Positions 19,547 through 28,965 of a DNA stretch of 64,000 nt are shown piece after piece. Positions within the stretch are counted from its first letter, which is position 1, and every line of letters starts with the position of its first letter. The notes beneath the pieces are model-generated. The model was not told the DNA's origin. It searched no databases and was given only the letters and a program-made list of their open reading frames with translations. A program made the translations under genes and the position numbers. This stretch comes from CAJXMH01 sp040220135 (lineage in GTDB: Bacteria; Bacteroidota; Bacteroidia; Flavobacteriales_E; Vicingaceae): positions 1 through 64,000 of the forward strand of contig JAVJTT010000009.1 in the NCBI GenBank assembly GCA_040220135.1, in the 5' to 3' direction.

Positions 19547-21595
19547 ATGAATAAAGCCCTTCTATCAATTGCACTTGCTTTTGGACTAGCGAGTTGCCAG
19601 CCTACTGCAAAGGAAAACACAAAGTCAAAATCAACTACTAAGAAAACTACAGCTTTTGCCCTTACTAACCTAGACACTAGTGTTGCCCCTTGTGATGATT
19701 TCTATCAATATGCCATTGGAGGCTGGCTAAAAAGCAACCCTGTACCTAGCACTGAGAGCAGGTGGAGTAGCTTTAATGTTGTGAACGATAGCAACAATGC
19801 GAAATTGAAAAAAATTCTAGACGAATACTCTTCATCTGAAAGTCCGAAAGGTAGTATGAAGCAACAGATTGGTGACTTCTATTTAAGTCTGATGGATACC
19901 GCTACTTCGAACAAGCTAGGCATAAAACCAATTGAAGCGCAGCTTACCAAAATTGAAGCCCTTCAAAACACAGACGAGCTAATTTCGTTGCTAGGAGAGC
20001 AAAAGAAAATTGGTGTAAACTCTTTACTAAGTATTTATGTTGGACAGGACGATAAAAACAGCGAGCAATACATTACACACATCTCCCAAAGTGGCTTAGG
20101 ATTACCTGACCGTGATTACTACACGAATAAAGATCAGAAATCAATTGAGCTACAGAAAAAGTATCAAGCTCATATTCAAAAAATGTTTGAACTTTTGGGA
20201 GAAGATAAAAGTGAAAAAAAAGCAACTATTGCTTATCAAATTGAAGAAAAACTAGCTCAGGTATCAATGACAAGAGTAGATCGAAGAATTCCTGAAAACA
20301 CCTATAACAAATTTAGTTTTGAAGACCTAAATAAAGCTTACAGTCAAATAAAATGGGATACTTATTTTACAAGCCTCCAATCTAAATCTTTCGATTCTTT
20401 AATTGTTGGTCAACCGGATTTCTTTAAAGGACTCAATCAGCATATAGTAGATATTCCATTAGAAGAATGGAAGGTGTATTTAAAATGGAGGTTAGTTGAT
20501 AGCTTCGCCAATTATCTGAGTCAGGATTTCGTTGACCAAAACTTCAGCTTTTTCAGCACAACTTTAAGTGGCACAAAAGAGATGAAGCCTCTTTGGAAAA
20601 GGTCTTTAAGAAAAGTGAACGGTAACATTGGCCAACTTTTAGGGAAAGCGTTTGTAGAAAAACACTTTTCTGAAGCTTCGAAGAAAGATGTGGCAGAAAT
20701 GGTTGAGAACTTGAGGGATGTATTTAGAGTGCGGATTAATAAACTCGATTGGATGAGTGATGAAACCAAAAAGAAAGCATTGGAAAAACTCGAATCTTTC
20801 GATAAAAAAATTGGCTACCCTTCCAAATGGAGAGATTATTCTAAGCTTAACATCGTAGCAGATAACGCTGTGCAAAATATTATGGAGGCGAGAACTTTTA
20901 ATTTTAATTACATGCTTGACAAACTGGGCAAGCCAATTGATAAAGACGAATGGTTTATGAACCCACAAACGGTTAATGCCTATTACAGCTCCTCAAAAAA
21001 TGAAATTGTCTTTCCCGCAGGAATACTGCAACCTCCTTTCTACAGTGCTGAAGCTGATGATGCACTTAATTATGGTGGCATTGGTGCTGTTATTGGGCAT
21101 GAATTTACGCATGGCTTCGATGATCAAGGAAGCAAGTACGATGCCCATGGAAACCTTGAAAACTGGTGGACCGATGAAGATAGAAAGCGATTTGAAGAAA
21201 GAGCTCAATTAGTGGTTGAGCAGTTTAGTGGCTTTGAACCGCTCGATAGCCTTTATGTAAACGGAAAACTTACCTTAGGTGAAAATATTGCAGACTTAGG
21301 AGGCGTTACTTTGGCCTATCACGCTCTTGAAAAAGAATTGGAAAACAAAGGAAAACCGGAGCCTATTGATGGTTTCACCTATCAGCAACGTTTTTTCTTA
21401 GGTTGGGCACAAGTTTGGCACATGAATATGACCAATGAAGAACTTAGAAAGCGCGTAGCTACCGATTCTCACTCTCCTGGTGAATATCGAGTAAATGGAC
21501 CTCTGGCGAACATGGATGAATTTGCGAAAGCCTTTCAATGTGACTCGACTTCAACTATGGTTAACTCATCTTCCAAAAAAGCCGTTATTTGGTAA
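19547..21595 (+). CDS. M13-family zinc metallopeptidase (neprilysin/PepO-like) lipoprotein
   Basis: A 682-aa secreted endopeptidase. The N-terminus is a lipoprotein signal with lipobox LASC (Cys17), so it is anchored in a membrane facing the periplasm or surface. The M13 N-terminal domain starts with PCDDFYQYAIGGWL, and the family's NAYY substrate-binding motif is present near 475. The zinc site is HEFTH (518-522), with the third ligand in GENIADLGG (~577-585). The C-terminus ends in the family's Cys...Trp pattern (FQCD...VIW). Length is normal for M13. It should cleave oligopeptides on the amino side of hydrophobic residues. The next gene's ATG directly follows its stop, indicating co-transcription. 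Confidence 0.93.
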   Translation: MNKALLSIALAFGLASCQPTAKENTKSKSTTKKTTAFALTNLDTSVAPCDDFYQYAIGGWLKSNPVPSTESRWSSFNVVNDSNNAKLKKILDEYSSSESPKGSMKQQIGDFYLSLMDTATSNKLGIKPIEAQLTKIEALQNTDELISLLGEQKKIGVNSLLSIYVGQDDKNSEQYITHISQSGLGLPDRDYYTNKDQKSIELQKKYQAHIQKMFELLGEDKSEKKATIAYQIEEKLAQVSMTRVDRRIPENTYNKFSFEDLNKAYSQIKWDTYFTSLQSKSFDSLIVGQPDFFKGLNQHIVDIPLEEWKVYLKWRLVDSFANYLSQDFVDQNFSFFSTTLSGTKEMKPLWKRSLRKVNGNIGQLLGKAFVEKHFSEASKKDVAEMVENLRDVFRVRINKLDWMSDETKKKALEKLESFDKKIGYPSKWRDYSKLNIVADNAVQNIMEARTFNFNYMLDKLGKPIDKDEWFMNPQTVNAYYSSSKNEIVFPAGILQPPFYSAEADDALNYGGIGAVIGHEFTHGFDDQGSKYDAHGNLENWWTDEDRKRFEERAQLVVEQFSGFEPLDSLYVNGKLTLGENIADLGGVTLAYHALEKELENKGKPEPIDGFTYQQRFFLGWAQVWHMNMTNEELRKRVATDSHSPGEYRVNGPLANMDEFAKAFQCDSTSTMVNSSSKKAVIW

Positions 21596-21997
21596 ATGAA
21601 CAACCAAAAGGACCCACAACCAAAAGGCTTTGAAAAGGCTAAAAACAGGGCAAAGGATCTCCTTCATGATCGTCGTAAATTAAAAGAGCTACTCAAACAA
21701 GGGGAAAAAAAAGCCAATAAAAAAAAGGAGAAACTTAAAACCGTTTGGGAAGACTTTCAGACACTTCTTCGAATGATAAAGTCATATTGGAAGAAAGAAT
21801 ATACGGAGATTCCGGTAAAGTCCTTGCTTTTCATTGTGGCCTCTATTTTATATTTCGTCAACCCTTTTGATGTTATCCCGGACTTTATTCCCATGACTGG
21901 TTTATTAGATGACCTCACTGTCCTTAGCTTTGTCATTAACTCAGTAAAAAACGACATCGAAAATTTTAAACTCTGGGAATCCGAAAAGGACGAATAA
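21596..21997 (+). CDS. YkvA/DUF1232 family small membrane protein
   Basis: A 133-aa protein. The first ~55 residues are very basic (KKANKKKEKLK). The rest holds the DUF1232 core with its diagnostic YFVNPFDVIPDFIPMTG, then LLDDLTVLSFVINSV, giving one or two short membrane segments. The family has no firm biochemical function. The ATG immediately follows the M13 stop with no spacer, and the methyltransferase gene begins four bases after the stop, so the three look like one operon. Confidence 0.85.
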   Translation: MNNQKDPQPKGFEKAKNRAKDLLHDRRKLKELLKQGEKKANKKKEKLKTVWEDFQTLLRMIKSYWKKEYTEIPVKSLLFIVASILYFVNPFDVIPDFIPMTGLLDDLTVLSFVINSVKNDIENFKLWESEKDE

Positions 21998-22001
21998 GAA
22001 G

Positions 22002-22781
22002 ATGCTACAGCAAGTATTCGCTTACCTTCATTATTTAATAAAGAGTATCCACCTTCATGGCATACACTCCCCTTTTGTTTTCCAACTAGAGCAAGAAATA
22101 ATTAACGAAAAGCTACCCTATTATGCGTTTGATGAAATTGAAACCATACGGGCCAAGTTATTATTGACGCAAAAGAAAATTAAAATAAATGACCTTGGTG
22201 CAGGCTCAAAAAGAGGAAAGAGCGACTTCAAAACCATTCGTCAAATCACAAAGCAGAGTGCAAAATCGCCCAAGCATGCACAACTTCTCTTTCGATTGGC
22301 ATACCATTTTAAACCCAAAACCATTCTGGAACTAGGCACTTCATTTGGTATTAGCACGGCTTACTTAGCAAAGGCTTGCCCGGAAAGTAAGATCATTAGC
22401 ATTGAGGGGTCGCATGAGATAGCCAAAGTGGCCGAAGTAAATTTAGAGAAGCTAAATGTGCACAACGTAAAGCAGATCATTGGTAATTTCGATTCGGAAC
22501 TTACAGCTGCAGCGCAAGAATTAAAGCAGCTAGACTTTGTATTTTTTGATGGAAATCATCGGAAAACGCCAACTCTTTCTTACTTCAAAGAATGCTTAGA
22601 GTTAGCTAACGAAGGGTCTATCTTTGTATTTGATGACATTCATTGGTCAACTGAAATGGAAAGTGCTTGGAAAGCGATTAAGGCGCACCCCAAGGTTAGA
22701 CAAAGCATCGACTTATTTGAAGTGGGTCTTGTCTTTTTCAAAGAGGATCAAGCAGAAGAACATTTCACCGTCTATCATTAA
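22002..22781 (+). CDS. Class I SAM-dependent methyltransferase (O-methyltransferase-like)
   Basis: A 259-aa cytoplasmic protein. The Rossmann core starts at ~106 with motif I ELGTSFG (110-116), followed by the acidic strand IISIEGS and then DFVFFDGNH, which fits the Methyltransf_24/O-methyltransferase group where the last motif helps bind metal or substrate. A late FVFDDIHWS motif follows. The N-terminal ~95 residues are helical and contain HLHGIHSPFVF, a segment typical of the Bacteroidota members. The substrate is not predictable. It lies in a tight operon after the YkvA gene and 39 bases before an ABC ATPase gene. Confidence 0.85.
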   Translation: MLQQVFAYLHYLIKSIHLHGIHSPFVFQLEQEIINEKLPYYAFDEIETIRAKLLLTQKKIKINDLGAGSKRGKSDFKTIRQITKQSAKSPKHAQLLFRLAYHFKPKTILELGTSFGISTAYLAKACPESKIISIEGSHEIAKVAEVNLEKLNVHNVKQIIGNFDSELTAAAQELKQLDFVFFDGNHRKTPTLSYFKECLELANEGSIFVFDDIHWSTEMESAWKAIKAHPKVRQSIDLFEVGLVFFKEDQAEEHFTVYH

Positions 22782-22820
22782 GCCAGGCAAGTATTCTTGT
22801 AAAAGCCTAAATTTGAGTTT

Positions 22821-23534
22821 ATGAGTCAAGAAGAAATCATACAAGTTGAAGCCCTAGTAAGAAACTTTAAGCTAGGTAAACAACTAATCAAGGTGCTGAA
22901 AGCCATTGATTTTTCCATTCAAAAAAATGAGTATGTAGCCCTTATGGGACCCTCCGGTTCTGGTAAATCAACCTTGATGAACATATTAGGCTGTTTGGAC
23001 ACTCCAACTTCTGGCAAGTATGTTTTAAACGGCCAAGATGTAAGTCGCTTAACCGACGATGAATTAGCAGAAATACGAAATCGTGAAATTGGATTTGTAT
23101 TTCAAACTTTTAACCTGCTACCCCGCTCTTCGGCTTTGGACAATGTAGCCTTGCCCCTTGTCTATGCAGGATACAGCTTAGCAGAAAGAGAAGAAAAGGC
23201 ACTGCAAGTGTTGAGCGAAGTTGGTTTAGGAGACCGAGTAAAACACAAACCCAACGAACTTTCAGGAGGTCAAAGACAAAGAGTTGCCGTAGCCCGAGCT
23301 TTGGTAAACAATCCCTCTATTATTCTAGCAGATGAGCCAACCGGAAATCTTGACTCTAAGACTTCCTATGAGATCATGAGCTTGTTTGATAAAATTCACA
23401 AAAAGGGCAATACCATCATCCTCGTAACACATGAAGAAGACATTGCACAACATGCTCATCGAATTATTCGCTTAAAAGATGGAGAAATTGAGAAGGATGA
23501 GCAAAACAAAAACGTAAGTTCGTTTGCTAATTAA
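22821..23534 (+). CDS. ABC transporter ATP-binding protein (LolD/MacB type)
   Basis: A 237-aa ATPase with Walker A GPSGSGKST (43-51), Q-loop FQTFNLLPRSS, signature LSGGQRQRVAVARAL, Walker B IILADEPTGNLD and H-loop VTHE. The FQTFNLLPRSSALDNV and EPTGNLD context is that of the LolD/MacB/FtsE branch, which drives MacB-fold permeases for lipoprotein release or efflux (mechanotransmission). No permease is adjacent, so its partner must be encoded elsewhere. LolD itself cannot be distinguished from MacB-type ATPases on this evidence, and no symbol is given. Confidence 0.88.
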   Translation: MSQEEIIQVEALVRNFKLGKQLIKVLKAIDFSIQKNEYVALMGPSGSGKSTLMNILGCLDTPTSGKYVLNGQDVSRLTDDELAEIRNREIGFVFQTFNLLPRSSALDNVALPLVYAGYSLAEREEKALQVLSEVGLGDRVKHKPNELSGGQRQRVAVARALVNNPSIILADEPTGNLDSKTSYEIMSLFDKIHKKGNTIILVTHEEDIAQHAHRIIRLKDGEIEKDEQNKNVSSFAN

Positions 23535-23555
23535 GCACTAAAGCAAACTAATTTC

Positions 23556-24107
23556 ATGAAAATATACACCAAAAAAGGTGATAGTGGTACAACCTCATTA
23601 ATTGGAGGAACAAGAGTACCCAAACACCACTTGAGAATAGAATCGTATGGAACCGTTGACGAATTGAATTCATACATGGGCTTAATTCGCGACCACAATA
23701 AAAATGACGCCATTAAAAAAGTGATCTTGGAAATTCAAGACCGCTTGTTTACCATTGGCTCACACCTGGCGACTGACCCTGGCAAATCTAAAATGAAACT
23801 TCCCGAGCTGTTTGATTCAGATGTAAGCTTTCTAGAAAATGAGATTGACAAGATGGATGACGAATTAGAACCCATGCGTTCTTTCGTCCTTCCAGGAGGC
23901 GACCCTGTTATTTCTTCTACGCACATTGCGCGCTGTGTTTGTCGCAGAGCAGAGCGAATTGCAGTACACCTCTCTGAAACCGAAAAGGTAGATGAATTGA
24001 TTATTCGATACTTGAATCGCCTTTCTGATTACCTCTTCACTTTATCACGAAAATTAAGCAAAGATTTAAAGGTTAAAGAAGAGCCTTGGAAGCCAAGAAG
24101 CACTTAA
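23556..24107 (+). CDS. ATP:cob(I)alamin adenosyltransferase, PduO type
   Basis: A 183-aa cytoplasmic enzyme that transfers the 5'-deoxyadenosyl group of ATP to cob(I)alamin, giving coenzyme B12 (needed, for example, by methylmalonyl-CoA mutase). Evidence is the family's N-terminal ATP-binding segment IYTKKGDSGTTSLIGG, the TVDELNSYMGL motif, and the signature RCVCRRAERIAVHL followed by a ...RYLNRLSDYLFTLSR C-terminal helix. Length matches PduO/MmaB proteins. It begins 21 bases after the ABC ATPase gene, so it may share that transcript. Alternative names for the family are MmaB and PduO-type ACA. Confidence 0.92.
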   Translation: MKIYTKKGDSGTTSLIGGTRVPKHHLRIESYGTVDELNSYMGLIRDHNKNDAIKKVILEIQDRLFTIGSHLATDPGKSKMKLPELFDSDVSFLENEIDKMDDELEPMRSFVLPGGDPVISSTHIARCVCRRAERIAVHLSETEKVDELIIRYLNRLSDYLFTLSRKLSKDLKVKEEPWKPRST

Positions 24108-24158
24108 ACAATTGAATTACTGAAAATTAGACAGCTTTTTATTAATTTGAAATTGCGG

Positions 24159-24188
24159 TTGTTTTTAGTATCAAAAAAATTACTTTTG
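24159..24188 (+). promoter_or_regulatory. Bacteroidota-type promoter for the DUF2795 gene
   Basis: TTG (24159-24161), a 19-base spacer, then TACTTTTG (24181-24188) match the TTG-N19-TAnnTTTG consensus exactly. Transcription would start about 15-20 bases before the ATG at 24213, giving a short leader. Confidence 0.75.
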
Positions 24189-24212
24189 CGATAATCACAA
24201 AACAGTACTAAA

Positions 24213-24434
24213 ATGTATTGGACACTAGAATTAGCCTCCTATTTAGAAGACGCTCCGTGGCCCGCCACGAAAGACGAATTAATTGATTATGCCATTCGTG
24301 CCGGGGCACCTTTAGAAGTAGTTGAGAATCTTCAAGAAATTGAAGATGAAGGAGAATCATACGAAACAATCGAAGACATTTGGCCGGATTATCCGACCAA
24401 AGAAGATTTCTTCTTTAATGAAGATGAATACTAG
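24213..24434 (+). CDS. DUF2795 family small acidic protein
   Basis: A 73-aa acidic protein beginning MYWTLELASYLEDAPWPATKDELIDYA. This matches the DUF2795-type proteins conserved in Bacteroidota, in which a fold resembling half of a small helical domain carries the WPATKDELIDYAIR segment. The C-terminus is rich in Asp, Glu and Phe. No enzymatic residues are apparent and the function is unknown. It is a monocistronic unit: a clear promoter lies just upstream and a terminator just downstream. Confidence 0.85.
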   Translation: MYWTLELASYLEDAPWPATKDELIDYAIRAGAPLEVVENLQEIEDEGESYETIEDIWPDYPTKEDFFFNEDEY

Positions 24435-24453
24435 ACAATAAACCATTGATTTA

Positions 24454-24486
24454 AAAAGGTTACTTCAATTCAAGTAGCCTTTTTTT
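24454..24486 (+). terminator. Rho-independent terminator after the DUF2795 gene
   Basis: AAAAGGTTACTT pairs with AAGTAGCCTTTT (one T-G wobble) around a CAATTC loop, followed by T residues. Confidence 0.85.
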
Positions 24487-24525
24487 GTGCACAATTTTCT
24501 CGCCATTCTGCGGGGATAATTTGAG

Positions 24526-24533
24526 TAACTTTG
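24526..24533 (+). promoter_or_regulatory. Probable -7 promoter element of secA (TAACTTTG)
   Basis: TAACTTTG matches TAnnTTTG exactly and lies 35 bases before the secA ATG. The -33 region has no good TTG at the usual distance. Confidence 0.45.
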
Positions 24534-24567
24534 GGTTCATTTTTAAATCCGCAAAAGCCATAACTCT

Positions 24568-27500
24568 ATGTTTGGTTCCATTACCAAGACCTTTAAGAAG
24601 ATATTAGGCAGCAAAGCCGATCGTGATATTAAACAGGTAATGCCTTTGGTTGAAGAGATCAAAGCCGTTTACCCTAGTTTATCTTCCCTTTCCAATGACG
24701 AGCTCAGAGCCAAGTCCTCAGAATTCAAAAAGAAAATCAAAGCGCATATTGCGGAAGAGGAAGCTAAAATTGAAGCCTTAAAAAAGCAAGCAGAAGAGCA
24801 AGAGGAGGTTGAACAAAAAGAAGCCCTCTACAAAGAGATTGATGAGATAGAAGAAAGCATTGATGATAAGCTAGAAGTTATTTTGAAAGAGATTCTTCCA
24901 GAAGCGTTTGCGGTGGTTAAAGAAACCGCTAGAAGGTTCAAGGAAAATGAAATTCTTGAGGTTAGTGCTACAGAAATGGATCAAGACTTGGCGGCTGAAA
25001 GAGATAGCATTGAAATAAAGGAGGGGAAAGCACTTTGGAGAAATAGCTGGAATGCTGCCGGAGCTGAAGTTACATGGGACATGATTCACTATGATGTGCA
25101 GTTGATTGGTGGAATTACGCTGCATGAAGGTAAAATTGCCGAAATGGCTACCGGTGAAGGTAAAACCTTAGTAGCCACGCTTCCCGTTTATTTAAATGCC
25201 CTTGCCGGACGAGGTGTTCACTTGGTAACAGTAAACAATTACCTTGCAAAGAGGGACGCCGAATGGATGGGCCCTATTTTTGAATTCCACGGCCTGACCG
25301 TAGATTGCATTGATAACTATCAACCCAACTCACCGGAAAGAAGAAAAGCTTATCAAGCTGATATTACCTACGGTACGAACAATGAATTTGGCTTTGATTA
25401 TTTACGTGATAATATGTCACGAACTCCTGAAGAGCTAGTTCAACGAAAACACCATTATGCCATTATTGATGAAGTTGACTCGGTTTTAATTGACGATGCC
25501 CGAACCCCTTTAATTATTTCCGGACCAACTCCAAAAGGAGACAAACACGAATTTGCTGAGCTAAAGCCAGTTGTTGAGAAGTTAGTTTCTGCCCAGAAAC
25601 GCCTGATTACCACTTTAATTTCTGATGCAAAAAAGAAGTTAAAAACGGAGGAATCTGACAGTAAAGAACAAAAGAAATTGACCGAAGAAGGTGGAATGGC
25701 GCTACTTCGTTCTTTTCGAGGCTTGCCCAAAAACAAAGCCTTAATCAAGTTTTTAAGTGAACCTGGAATACGGGCTCAGTTGCAAAAAACAGAAAACTTC
25801 TACATGCAAGACCAAGGCAAGGAAATGCATAAGGTTGATGAGGAACTTTACTTTGTGATTGATGAAAAACACAATTCCATAGAACTTACCGAAAAGGGAA
25901 TTGATTTACTTTCAGGCAAAGAAACTGAAGATGACTTCTTTGTGATGCCTGACATTAACATGGAACTCAACCAAGTTGAAAATTCTACAAAGCCCGAAGA
26001 AGAAAAGCTAGTTGAAAAAGAGCGCATAATACAAGATTATTCAGTAAAAGCCGAGAGAATTCATACGGTTAACCAGTTATTAAAAGCCTACACCCTATTC
26101 GAAAAAGACACCGAATACGTGGTAATGGATAACAAAGTGAAAATCGTAGATGAGCAAACCGGCCGTATCATGGAAGGCCGTCGATATTCAGACGGACTTC
26201 ACCAAGCCATTGAGTCTAAAGAAAATGTAAAGGTAGAAGCCGCTACGCAAACTTATGCTACGGTTACCCTCCAAAATTACTTTAGAATGTACCACAAACT
26301 TTCGGGCATGACTGGTACAGCAGAAACAGAAGCAGGAGAGTTTTGGGACATTTACGAATTAGACGTGGTGGTTATTCCAACCAATAGACCAATTGCCCGA
26401 GATGACCGTGAAGATTTAGTATTTAAAACTACCCGAGAAAAGTACAATGCCGTGATTGACGAGGTGGTAAAATTGGTTAATAACAAGCGCCCTGTTTTGG
26501 TGGGTACTACTTCCGTTGAAATTTCAGAGCTTTTAAGCAGAATGCTGAAGATGAAAAACATCAAGCATAATGTACTGAATGCTAAAATGCATCAGAAAGA
26601 AGCCGACATTGTAGCTGAGGCTGGTAAAGCCGGAACCGTAACCATTGCCACGAATATGGCAGGTCGGGGTACCGACATTAAATTGAGTAAAGAAGTAATA
26701 GAGGCCGGTGGTTTGGCTATTGTAGGTACTGAGCGTCATGAATCTCGTCGAGTAGACCGGCAGCTAAGAGGTAGAGCAGGACGTCAAGGGGATCCGGGTA
26801 GTTCGCAATTTTACGTTTCCTTAGAAGACAATCTGATGCGTTTATTTGGATCAGACCGTATTGCCAAATTAATGGACCGTATGGGCCATGAAGATGGTGA
26901 AGTGATCCAACATTCCATGATTACAAAATCCATTGAGAGAGCGCAGAAAAAGGTAGAAGAAAACAACTTCGGAATTCGGAAACGATTGTTGGAGTATGAT
27001 GATGTAATGAACTCTCAGCGTGAAGTGATTTACCGAAGAAGAAAGAATGCGCTTTTTGGTGAACGCTTAAACGTAGACATTTCAAACATGATGTTTGATA
27101 CCGCTGGAAGCATTGTTCAAGAAGCGATTGATAGTCGAGATTTTGAGAACTTCAAATTTGACTTGATTCGTAACCTATCGCTCGAAAGCCCTGTTGACGA
27201 AGAAGAGTTTAACAAAGTAAATGCCGATGAGCTTACAGAGCAAGTAAATCAAGTGAGCTGGAAGGCTTATCAGACAAAGTCTAATTTAGTGGCAAAAACA
27301 GCCTTCCCTGTCATCAAGAACGTTTACGAAGACGAAGGCAACAACTACGAAAACATTGTAGTTCCATTTACGGATGGGAAGAAAACCGTTCAAGTGGTGA
27401 CTCCTTTAGAAAAAGCCTACCAAACAGAAGGCAAAGAGCTAATTCGTTCTTTTGAGAAAAACGTTATTCTGGCTATGATCGACTTGGCTTGGAAGGAGCA

Positions 27501-27915
27501 TTTACGTGAAATGGACGATTTGAAACAATCTGTTCAAGGAGCGGTTTACGAACAAAAAGACCCGTTATTGATCTACAAATTTGAAGCCTTTGAGCTGTTC
27601 AAACAAATGATAGACAGAACCAATAGAGAGGTAATTGCCTTCTTACTAAAAGGCAATTTACCCCAACAAGAAGCTCAAGCTCAGGTTAAAGAAGCACCTC
27701 AACAACAGCAAGCTAAGCCTAAGTTAGAAACTTCAAGAACAGAAGTTCCGCAATTTAGCCAGGGAGGACAGCAACAAGCCCAAGGGCAACAGCAAGCGCC
27801 TCAGCAGCAACAAAAGCAAAAAGTTGAGCCTGTGCGAGTGGAGAAAAAAGTTGGTAGAAATGAGCCTTGCCCTTGTGGTAGCGGCAAGAAGTTCAAACAT
27901 TGCCACGGGAAGTAG
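24568..27915 (+). CDS. secA: Preprotein translocase ATPase SecA
   Basis: A 1115-aa motor of the Sec pathway that couples ATP hydrolysis to pushing unfolded preproteins through SecYEG. Evidence: Walker A MATGEGKTL, the DEAD-like IIDEVDSVLIDDARTPLI, the preprotein crosslinking region, nucleotide-binding fold 2 with TNMAGRGTDIKLS and RQLRGRAGRQGDPGSS, the helical scaffold, a Gln-rich linker, and a C-terminal SEC-C zinc tail (CPCGSGKKFKHC) that binds SecB or ribosomes. An acidic insertion near 75-100 and one near 330-440 explain the length, which is usual for Bacteroidota SecA. The Gln-rich linker is ~60 residues. A degraded second copy of the tail coding sequence lies 1.1 kb downstream. Confidence 0.98.
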   Translation: MFGSITKTFKKILGSKADRDIKQVMPLVEEIKAVYPSLSSLSNDELRAKSSEFKKKIKAHIAEEEAKIEALKKQAEEQEEVEQKEALYKEIDEIEESIDDKLEVILKEILPEAFAVVKETARRFKENEILEVSATEMDQDLAAERDSIEIKEGKALWRNSWNAAGAEVTWDMIHYDVQLIGGITLHEGKIAEMATGEGKTLVATLPVYLNALAGRGVHLVTVNNYLAKRDAEWMGPIFEFHGLTVDCIDNYQPNSPERRKAYQADITYGTNNEFGFDYLRDNMSRTPEELVQRKHHYAIIDEVDSVLIDDARTPLIISGPTPKGDKHEFAELKPVVEKLVSAQKRLITTLISDAKKKLKTEESDSKEQKKLTEEGGMALLRSFRGLPKNKALIKFLSEPGIRAQLQKTENFYMQDQGKEMHKVDEELYFVIDEKHNSIELTEKGIDLLSGKETEDDFFVMPDINMELNQVENSTKPEEEKLVEKERIIQDYSVKAERIHTVNQLLKAYTLFEKDTEYVVMDNKVKIVDEQTGRIMEGRRYSDGLHQAIESKENVKVEAATQTYATVTLQNYFRMYHKLSGMTGTAETEAGEFWDIYELDVVVIPTNRPIARDDREDLVFKTTREKYNAVIDEVVKLVNNKRPVLVGTTSVEISELLSRMLKMKNIKHNVLNAKMHQKEADIVAEAGKAGTVTIATNMAGRGTDIKLSKEVIEAGGLAIVGTERHESRRVDRQLRGRAGRQGDPGSSQFYVSLEDNLMRLFGSDRIAKLMDRMGHEDGEVIQHSMITKSIERAQKKVEENNFGIRKRLLEYDDVMNSQREVIYRRRKNALFGERLNVDISNMMFDTAGSIVQEAIDSRDFENFKFDLIRNLSLESPVDEEEFNKVNADELTEQVNQVSWKAYQTKSNLVAKTAFPVIKNVYEDEGNNYENIVVPFTDGKKTVQVVTPLEKAYQTEGKELIRSFEKNVILAMIDLAWKEHLREMDDLKQSVQGAVYEQKDPLLIYKFEAFELFKQMIDRTNREVIAFLLKGNLPQQEAQAQVKEAPQQQQAKPKLETSRTEVPQFSQGGQQQAQGQQQAPQQQQKQKVEPVRVEKKVGRNEPCPCGSGKKFKHCHGK

Positions 27916-27935
27916 GATAAGCTTATTTAAAAAGC

Positions 27936-28787
27936 CTACTTTTCAAATACTAAAACGTCTTGAAAGTATACTCCTGGTCGTTCTTTCCAATTACCGGGAT
28001 AATAGTTTAATAGTTTTAAGCCTGAAGTATCTATAAGTTTCTGCATGCCTTTTTTTGTGAGACCAATGGCTTCCTCAGGATTTTTAGTCCACTTGGGTGA
28101 ATACCACTCTTTAGACCCATAAGCAGGTTTTTCAAAAATCCATTTTAATTGATTTGATGCATGATATTTACCCTTCTGGTCAGACCTTTGCCTTAACGTA
28201 TTTTCGTACTCTTCATCTAAATAAAAGAATGTAATTATGGCTTTGCCTCCTTCCTTTAATACTCGAGCAACTTCTTTAAAATAAAAAGTAGCATCTTCTT
28301 CACTTAAATGTGTCCAAACTGAAAGAGCCGTAACTAAATCTTTAGAATTATCTTCAACTGGCCATTTTTTTAGCTCTTTGTCTTGACTAGCAGCATAAGT
28401 AGGATTTGATAAATCAAAATGAATGAATTTATAATATGGGAATGGATAATTCTTTTTGCAATATTGAATATCTCTTTGCATTACATCTATTCCAGTATAC
28501 ATCCCGCCATTTTTAACATATGGCTCAGCTGCTATTCCTAAAAGTCCAGTACCACATCCAATATCTAGAATCTGGCTTTTAGTCTTTTCTTCAAGAGACT
28601 GATTGAAAAGGGTTTGAAAAATTCCTATTACATGGGCCCATTCAGCATAAGACACCTTACCACCTTTTCTATTGACAGCATCAGGAATTAATTGAATATT
28701 ATTGGTTCTTCGAATTTGCTTTTTATCAATTTGTCGGAATGGTTTATCAACTATTTTAAAAAGTTGCCTTTTTATGGATTGGAGCAT
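27936..28787 (-). CDS. Class I SAM-dependent methyltransferase
   Basis: A 283-aa protein. Motif I is ILDIGCGTGLLGIA (SAM-binding DIGCGTG at 75-81), followed by the acidic ribose-binding strand YTGIDVM and a post-motif ALSVWTHLSEEDATFYFKEVARVLKEGGKAIITFF. This is the Methyltransf_11/25 pattern. Substrate unknown; its place at the end of a polysaccharide locus suggests a sugar or lipid acceptor, but that is inference. The gene is convergent with secA (20-base gap) and is separated from the rest of the minus-strand locus by a 241-base stretch ending in a relic of the secA tail. It may therefore be a late addition and not an original member of the cluster. Confidence 0.85.
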   Translation of the reverse strand: MLQSIKRQLFKIVDKPFRQIDKKQIRRTNNIQLIPDAVNRKGGKVSYAEWAHVIGIFQTLFNQSLEEKTKSQILDIGCGTGLLGIAAEPYVKNGGMYTGIDVMQRDIQYCKKNYPFPYYKFIHFDLSNPTYAASQDKELKKWPVEDNSKDLVTALSVWTHLSEEDATFYFKEVARVLKEGGKAIITFFYLDEEYENTLRQRSDQKGKYHASNQLKWIFEKPAYGSKEWYSPKWTKNPEEAIGLTKKGMQKLIDTSGLKLLNYYPGNWKERPGVYFQDVLVFEK

Positions 28788-28965
28788 TTAAGGTTAGATT
28801 AGGTTGCAAATTATACCGATTATTTAATAAGTAAATAGCCCCAAATGGACTGTTGAACTTATTACATCCACGCTACTAGTTGCTGATAAATTTAGTTAAT
28901 TGTTTTATTGGTCAATAGAAACTTAATTAAAAATATGATAAACCAATCAGAGTTGAGATAAGCTA

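Noticed and set aside
23531..23713. Minus-strand 60-codon frame opposite the adenosyltransferase gene
   Set aside because: It is a shadow of a well-supported enzyme gene.
28788..28965. Small gene between the methyltransferase gene and the secA relic
   Set aside because: The frames are short and broken by stops; nothing recognisable.
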